This document shows, piece by piece, positions 14,443 to 18,689 of a stretch of DNA of 18,689 nt (position 1 is the first letter of the stretch; every line of letters begins with the position of its first letter). The stretch spans positions 1-18,689 of the forward strand of contig JAVVEW010000047.1 of assembly GCA_032251045.1 (NCBI GenBank). The letters are read 5' to 3'. The position numbers were made by a program, and so were the translations under genes. Below the pieces are notes generated by a model. That model was not told the DNA's origin. It searched no databases and saw nothing but the letters and a program-made list of their open reading frames with translations. Source of the stretch: JAVVEW01 sp032251045 (lineage in GTDB: Bacteria > Pseudomonadota > Gammaproteobacteria > Methylococcales > Methylomonadaceae).

Positions 14443-15039
14443 TTAGGGCATGGTTGATGTCGGCACGGCGTGATCCAGGCATTGATAAGCGTATCCTAAC
14501 TGATCGAGTTGTGCTTCTGGCAGCGCCAGGGTCAAGGTTACGTCGCTGGTAAAGGTCTGGTCGATGAGGTCGGCGTCCAGCGTTTTAAGGTGATGCAGAA
14601 AACGATCGAGCAGTTCATAGGGCAGGCGCAAGGTGATTTTGACTTTGCGCACGAACGGCTGTTTAGTTGCCTGCTCCAGGGTTTGTCCGGCGCTTTGCCC
14701 ATAAGCGCGGGCCAGCCCGCCAGCGCCGAGTTTAATGCCGCCAAAATAACGCACCACTGCAACCAGCACATTGACCAGTTGTTTGCCTTCCAGATGCGCG
14801 AAAATCGGTTTACCCGCGGTTCCCGATGGCTCGTTAGCGTCATGTATGCGGTAGCGCCAACCGTCCGGGGTAAGGATTCGATAGGCGTAGGCGATATGGT
14901 TGGCATCGGCGTAGCGCTGTCTTAGCCCGGCCAGCGTTGCCTGCGCCTGGGTTTCGCTGGTACAGGGTACGGCTATGCCAATAAAACGGGATTTTTTAAT
15001 GATGTATTCGGTGTGTGCAGGTGCGCTCAGCGTGTACAT
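14443..15039 (-). CDS. yigZ: IMPACT/YigZ family protein
   Basis: This 198-residue cytoplasmic protein belongs to the YigZ/IMPACT family (UPF0029 N-terminal domain plus DUF1949 C-terminal domain). Signature blocks are DANEPSGTAGKP at 67-78 and VVRYFGGIKLGAGGLARAYG at 95-114. The early KKSRFIG at 15-21 is also conserved. The C-terminal half (about 130-195) has the ferredoxin-like DUF1949 pattern. Eukaryotic IMPACT inhibits the GCN2 kinase; the bacterial role is not settled and a nucleic-acid or ribosome link has been proposed. It starts 3 bases after the ubiC stop and is the last gene of the spoT-recG cluster. Confidence 0.92.
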   Translation of the reverse strand: MYTLSAPAHTEYIIKKSRFIGIAVPCTSETQAQATLAGLRQRYADANHIAYAYRILTPDGWRYRIHDANEPSGTAGKPIFAHLEGKQLVNVLVAVVRYFGGIKLGAGGLARAYGQSAGQTLEQATKQPFVRKVKITLRLPYELLDRFLHHLKTLDADLIDQTFTSDVTLTLALPEAQLDQLGYAYQCLDHAVPTSTMP

Positions 15040-15042
15040 GGC

Positions 15043-15597
15043 TTAACGCGTCCATAGTGGCGGCAAAAAGAATTCGCTGATTAACAGCGGTTTGTCGTGC
15101 AACAGATACACTGTGCGCCGTCCCCAGATGGGGTGTTGTAAATCCAGGCGCTGTTGCAAGGCCGGTTGCCAGAGGCCTGGCGGCACTTGACATAATTGCG
15201 AGCGGTGCCGTTTTAAGGACGCTGAGGCAAAAATAATTTCACCCAATGGCCGATTGCCTAACCTGTCCAGGCCGCGCCTTAGGCTGGTGAGTGTTTGACG
15301 CGGTATCACGGTGCGGGCGATGACCCAGGCTTGGGTCTCGCTGTATAGCAACACCTCTCGACTTAAATGGCGATGCTGAGGGTTGAGTTTCAGCAATTGG
15401 TGTTCGGAGAAGAACAGCCTCAGCCAGGCTTGCCGCAACACCTCAACCCTCAGCCTGCCGGGGCATTCGTGCCGCAAACGCTGGGTGATCGAACCGGATT
15501 CCAGCAGCCAGCTCAGGGCTGCCTCAGGAATGGCGTGGCGGCAGGCGAGGGGGCACCAATTGGGTTCTTCAAGTAATAATACGCTGTGGTCAGTCAT
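15043..15597 (-). CDS. ubiC: Chorismate pyruvate-lyase
   Basis: This 184-residue enzyme converts chorismate to 4-hydroxybenzoate and pyruvate, the committed entry into ubiquinone synthesis. WLLESGSITQRLR at 30-42 aligns with the family start. Residues matching E. coli Arg76, Leu114 and Glu155 appear as Arg80 (SREVLL), Leu118 (PLGE) and Glu175 (LLISEFFLP). ARTVIPRQTL at 94-103 and WGRRTVYL at 158-165 are also conserved. The ATG shares one base with the recG stop (TAATG) and lacks a strong ribosome site, so translation is probably coupled to recG. In E. coli ubiC sits with ubiA instead; ubiA is not seen here. Confidence 0.9.
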   Translation of the reverse strand: MTDHSVLLLEEPNWCPLACRHAIPEAALSWLLESGSITQRLRHECPGRLRVEVLRQAWLRLFFSEHQLLKLNPQHRHLSREVLLYSETQAWVIARTVIPRQTLTSLRRGLDRLGNRPLGEIIFASASLKRHRSQLCQVPPGLWQPALQQRLDLQHPIWGRRTVYLLHDKPLLISEFFLPPLWTR

Positions 15598-17639
15598 TAA
15601 ACTTCGGCATAGTGCGCGGCCTGGCCTAGCCAGCGCTCGATCAATAATGGAATAAGGTCAGGATGATGCTGTTCCAGCCAGTGGCAGGCGTCGCTGGTGG
15701 CGTCAAGCAAGTCGGCGTCGCGGCTAAGTTCTGCGGCCCTGAATTTCAGCGCGCCGGTTTGCCGGGTACCTAGAAACTCGCCGGGGCCACGCAATTGAAG
15801 GTCTTTTTCGGCAATCACAAAGCCATCGTCGCTGTCGCGCAAAATGCCCAGTCGCTGGCGTCCATGTTCCGACAGTGGCGACTGAAACAATAACAGACAA
15901 TAGCTGGCCGCGCCGCCGCGCCCAACCCGGCCACGCAACTGATGCAGTTGCGACAGCCCCAGGCGTTCTGGATTTTCAATAACCATCAGATTCGCGTTGG
16001 GCACATCGACACCGACTTCGATGACGGTGGTGGCGACCAGCAAGTCGATAGCGCCGTTTTTGAAATCTGCCATGACCTGGTCTTTGTCACGGGTTTTCAT
16101 GCGCCCATGCAGCAACCCGATGCGCACGTCGGGTAGTTGTTCGGCCAGCCGTTGTGCGGTGTTTTCAGCCGCCTCGCATTGTAAGGATTCGGATTCTTCG
16201 ATCAACGTGCACACCCAGTAGGTTTGCTGGCCGGTTTGCGTCCAGTGCGCAATGCGCTCGATCACCTCGGCGCGCCGGGTGTTGGCAATGGCACGAGTCA
16301 TCACGGCGCGCCGACCGGGCGGGCGCTGGTCAATGATCGACAGCGCCATGTCCGAGTAGTTTAGCATGGCCAGCGTGCGCGGAATGGGCGTGGCGGTCAT
16401 GATCAGTTGATGTGTGGCAGAGCCTTTGCCGCGCAGCGCCAGGCGCTGATGGACGCCAAAGCGATGTTGTTCATCGATAATCACCAGACCCAGCCGGGCA
16501 AAATTGACCTGCTCCTGAAACAAAGCGTGGGTGCCGATGACTACTTGTGTCAGGCCACTGTCCAGCTCGGCCAGTTTGTGGCGACGCGCCTGGGCGCCGT
16601 CGGCGCCGGTCAACAACAAAGGACTGAGGCCAAACGGCGCCAGCCATTGTTGGAAATTGCGCTGATGCTGTTCGGCCAACAGTTCAGTGGGTGCCATGAC
16701 CGCGGCCTGAAAGCCTGAGGCAACCGTGGCCAGAACAGCATAGGCGGCGACCACGGTTTTACCGCAACCAACATCGCCTTGCACCAGCCGTGACATGGGT
16801 TGTGGCAGAGTCAGGTCAGCCAGGATTTCCGTGATTACACGCTGTTGAGTTTCGGTCAGGGCAAATGGCAGATGTTCGGTCATGCGCTGATGCCAGTCTG
16901 CCGGCAAGCACAGTGGTGGCGCTTCGGGGCGCTTCGGCGCGGCCCTGAGACTGAGCTGGTGGCTGAGCAATTCTTCCAGCGCCAGCCGGGTTAACGCCGG
17001 GGTGCGTTGTTCTGGGTTCGGTGCCTGGCCGGATGCGGGGTGATGCAGGGCGTTCAGGCTGTCTGGCCAATCGGGTAATTGCCAGCGCTGGCGCAAGGCA
17101 TGGGGTAATAAATCTTGTTCCGGGGTCAGCCGGGTCAGGGCTTGCTTGATCAGGCTGCGCAGCGTTTTTTGCGTTAAACCTTCAGTGCTGGGGTAAATCG
17201 GGGTTAATGTCGTAGCCGTATCGGGTTGTTGGTTATCGGTCAGAATCTGGAAGTCGGGATGCAACAGACTTGGGCCATACAGGCCAGGCTTGACCTCACC
17301 ATAACAGCTTAGGCGCATCCCGGGTTTGAATTGTTTGGCCAGATAGGCGCGGCCACCAAAGAAAAAGACCGGCAGCGAACCGCTGGCGTCGCTGACCGTG
17401 ACAATGAGGCTTTTGGCGCTGTTGTTCATGTCGCAGATCTGGCCACTGATCAGCGCCATCTGGCCTGGTTGCAGGGTGTTGATAGCGGTAATGCGGGTGC
17501 GGTCTTCGTAACGTAGCGGCAGATGCAGTAACAGATCGAAAATACGGACTATACCCAGTTTGCGCAAGCGGCTTTCCAGGTGACTGCCCACGCCGGTCAA
17601 GCTGCGAACTGGCGCGGACAATCCGTTTGACTCCGACAT
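15597..17639 (-). CDS. recG: ATP-dependent DNA helicase RecG
   Basis: This 680-residue monomeric helicase reverses stalled replication forks and processes branched DNA. The N-terminal wedge (OB-fold) region covers about 5-150, including LLLHLPLRYEDRT. The helicase core has Walker A GDVGCGKT at 288-295, motif Ia APTELLAEQH near 316-325, the DExH box DEQH at 389-392 and motif III TATPIPRTL near 415-423. Further on are LLHGRMK near 509-515, the VATTVIEVGVDVPNA block near 535-549 and QLRGRVGRG near 567-575. Length matches E. coli RecG (693). ATG 17639 is chosen; an in-frame TTG at 17648, directly after the ridA stop, would add three residues. The 3' end overlaps ubiC by one base. Confidence 0.96.
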   Translation of the reverse strand: MSESNGLSAPVRSLTGVGSHLESRLRKLGIVRIFDLLLHLPLRYEDRTRITAINTLQPGQMALISGQICDMNNSAKSLIVTVSDASGSLPVFFFGGRAYLAKQFKPGMRLSCYGEVKPGLYGPSLLHPDFQILTDNQQPDTATTLTPIYPSTEGLTQKTLRSLIKQALTRLTPEQDLLPHALRQRWQLPDWPDSLNALHHPASGQAPNPEQRTPALTRLALEELLSHQLSLRAAPKRPEAPPLCLPADWHQRMTEHLPFALTETQQRVITEILADLTLPQPMSRLVQGDVGCGKTVVAAYAVLATVASGFQAAVMAPTELLAEQHQRNFQQWLAPFGLSPLLLTGADGAQARRHKLAELDSGLTQVVIGTHALFQEQVNFARLGLVIIDEQHRFGVHQRLALRGKGSATHQLIMTATPIPRTLAMLNYSDMALSIIDQRPPGRRAVMTRAIANTRRAEVIERIAHWTQTGQQTYWVCTLIEESESLQCEAAENTAQRLAEQLPDVRIGLLHGRMKTRDKDQVMADFKNGAIDLLVATTVIEVGVDVPNANLMVIENPERLGLSQLHQLRGRVGRGGAASYCLLLFQSPLSEHGRQRLGILRDSDDGFVIAEKDLQLRGPGEFLGTRQTGALKFRAAELSRDADLLDATSDACHWLEQHHPDLIPLLIERWLGQAAHYAEV

Positions 17640-17648
17640 CGGTTGCAA

Positions 17649-18032
17649 TCAAGGCAGTATCATCACAGCATCCATTTCCACGGCTACGCCTTTAGGCAGT
17701 TCGGCTACCCCGACTGCGGCGCGAGCCGGGTAGGGGGGGTGAAAAAATTCCGCCATGATTTGGTTGACCAGGCCAAAATGCTGCAAGTCGGTCAGATAAA
17801 TGTTGAGTTTGACAATATCACTCAGGTTGCCGCCGGCCGCTTCGGCCACGGCATTGAGATTGCGAAAAACCTGACTGATTTGGGTGCTGATATCGCCTTC
17901 GACCACATTCATGCTGGCCGGGTCCAGTGGAATTTGTCCAGACAGATAGACGGTATTGCCAACTTTGATGGCTTGTGAATAGGTGCCGATGGCTTCCGGA
18001 GCGTTTGCGGTTTGAATGATGGTTTTACTCAT
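17649..18032 (-). CDS. ridA: 2-iminobutanoate/2-iminopropanoate deaminase RidA
   Basis: This 127-residue cytoplasmic trimer-forming enzyme hydrolyses reactive enamine/imine intermediates released by PLP enzymes such as threonine dehydratase, preventing damage to other PLP enzymes. Family features are intact: GTYSQA at 16-21, YLSGQIPLDP at 29-38, the substrate-binding Arg104 in YPARAAVGVAELPKG and catalytic-region Glu119 in VEMDAV. These correspond to Arg105 and Glu120 of E. coli RidA, which marks the true RidA subgroup. The ribosome site is weak (AAAAAG). It lies between spoT (37-base gap) and recG (9-base gap), an arrangement also known in Pseudomonas-type genomes. Confidence 0.95.
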   Translation of the reverse strand: MSKTIIQTANAPEAIGTYSQAIKVGNTVYLSGQIPLDPASMNVVEGDISTQISQVFRNLNAVAEAAGGNLSDIVKLNIYLTDLQHFGLVNQIMAEFFHPPYPARAAVGVAELPKGVAVEMDAVMILP

Positions 18033-18069
18033 GACTTTTTAATAGTGTAAGAAAAACAGTGGCACCGCT

Positions 18070-18689
18070 TCAGCCTTTAACCCGGCTGATTTTCAGTACC
18101 AGTGAAAGTTTGCGCAGTTTGCGCATGATGGTGGCCAGGTGCACGCGATCGCGCACGCTTAAGGTGATCAGGTCAATAGAAACCTGGCTTTCCTGGGCAA
18201 TGACCGCCACATTTTCGATATTGGCATCCAGTTCGGAAATGGTGGCGGCAATGGTAGCCAGTGCGCCGCGCTGATTCAGCAACTCCACGCGAATTTCCGC
18301 TGCGAAGTCTCCTGAGACATCGTCACTCCAATTGACATCCAGCCAGCCGGTTTGTTTTTTGCGGCTGTCGCTGCTGTTATGGCATAACGCTTGATGCACC
18401 ACAATGCCGCGCCCTGGATTGAACAAGCCGATGATGGCATCGCCGGGAATGGGCCGGCAGCATTTTGCCAGATTAACCACCATGCCTTCGCTGCCTTTGA
18501 TTACCAGAGGGGTGTTGCTGGCGGATTGTGGATCGTTGAGCTTGATCGCCGCGTATAAATCTTCCTGGCTTAACCGCTTGGCGACCAGATAAGGCATTTT
18601 GTTACCCAGACCAATGTCTTCAAGCAGAGTGTCCAAAGAGCTCAATTGCAGGATTTCCAGCAGCGTCTGTACACGGTCGTTAGGTATGT
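18070..18689 (-). CDS. spoT: Bifunctional (p)ppGpp synthetase/hydrolase SpoT, C-terminal part (5' truncated)
   Basis: The frame is open to the right edge and stops at TGA 18072-18070, giving the last 206 residues of a long RelA/SpoT protein of about 700 residues. The conserved-cysteine segment VNLAKCCRPIPGDAIIGLFNPGRGIVVHQALC and the terminal ACT domain (IRVELLNQRGALATIAATIS to TIMRKLRKLSLVLKISRV) are clear. The ending DRVHLATIMRKLR closely follows SpoT more than RelA, and the ridA-recG neighbours agree. SpoT makes and degrades (p)ppGpp in response to starvation; the catalytic domains lie outside the window. It is the first gene of the minus-strand cluster visible here. Confidence 0.92.
   Translation of the reverse strand, partial: IPNDRVQTLLEILQLSSLDTLLEDIGLGNKMPYLVAKRLSQEDLYAAIKLNDPQSASNTPLVIKGSEGMVVNLAKCCRPIPGDAIIGLFNPGRGIVVHQALCHNSSDSRKKQTGWLDVNWSDDVSGDFAAEIRVELLNQRGALATIAATISELDANIENVAVIAQESQVSIDLITLSVRDRVHLATIMRKLRKLSLVLKISRVKG

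Overview
The window looks like chromosomal DNA of a gammaproteobacterium, most likely a methylotroph or methanotroph of the Methylococcales type. This rests on gammaproteobacterial proteins (FabI, UbiC, RecG, RidA and SpoT in typical order), a periplasmic protein of the MxaJ/XoxJ family that normally accompanies PQQ alcohol dehydrogenases, and intergenic repeats (GTAGGTTGGGCAAAGCG..., CCCCCTTT...AAAGGGGG) of a kind I recall from such genomes. The genus is inference. I see no tRNA, rRNA, CRISPR array, transposase, phage or plasmid gene.

Layout. (1) 1-5423, plus strand: the last residues of an outer-membrane beta-barrel protein, then a complete sulfate/thiosulfate ABC importer (sbp, cysT, cysW, cysA) and a sensor-less sigma-54 activator resembling SfnR. 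The operon is interrupted twice by repeat-rich spacers, one between sbp and cysT and one between cysW and cysA. (2) 5424-5726: a gene-free spacer with a C-rich repeat and a 17-bp inverted repeat. (3) 5727-6509, minus: fabI, divergent from (4) 6587-12607, plus: a tightly coupled four-gene importer of the peptide/opine/nickel (Dpp/Opp/Yej) class. It comprises a lipoprotein binding protein that also has a C-terminal membrane helix, a DppB-type permease, an enlarged DppC-type permease and a double-ATPase subunit. Two tandem copies of the C-rich repeat follow. (5) 12770-13618, minus: the orphan MxaJ/XoxJ-like protein, divergent from (6) 13832-14434, plus: a small nitroreductase-family flavoprotein. 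(7) 14443-18689, minus: a compact cluster transcribed spoT (partial) - ridA - recG - ubiC - yigZ.

How it works together. Region 1 is a sulfur-uptake module: the outer-membrane protein may be the entry pore, Sbp captures the anion, CysT/CysW/CysA import it, and the activator may link expression to sulfur limitation through RpoN. Region 4 should import a peptide-like solute of unknown identity. Region 7 combines stringent-response control, imine detoxification, fork repair and the first step of ubiquinone synthesis.

No wholly new system is evident. The least conventional elements are the binding protein apparently tethered to the membrane at both ends, the enlarged partner permease, the orphan MxaJ/XoxJ-type protein, the SfnR-like regulator joined to a sulfate importer, and the repeats inside that operon.
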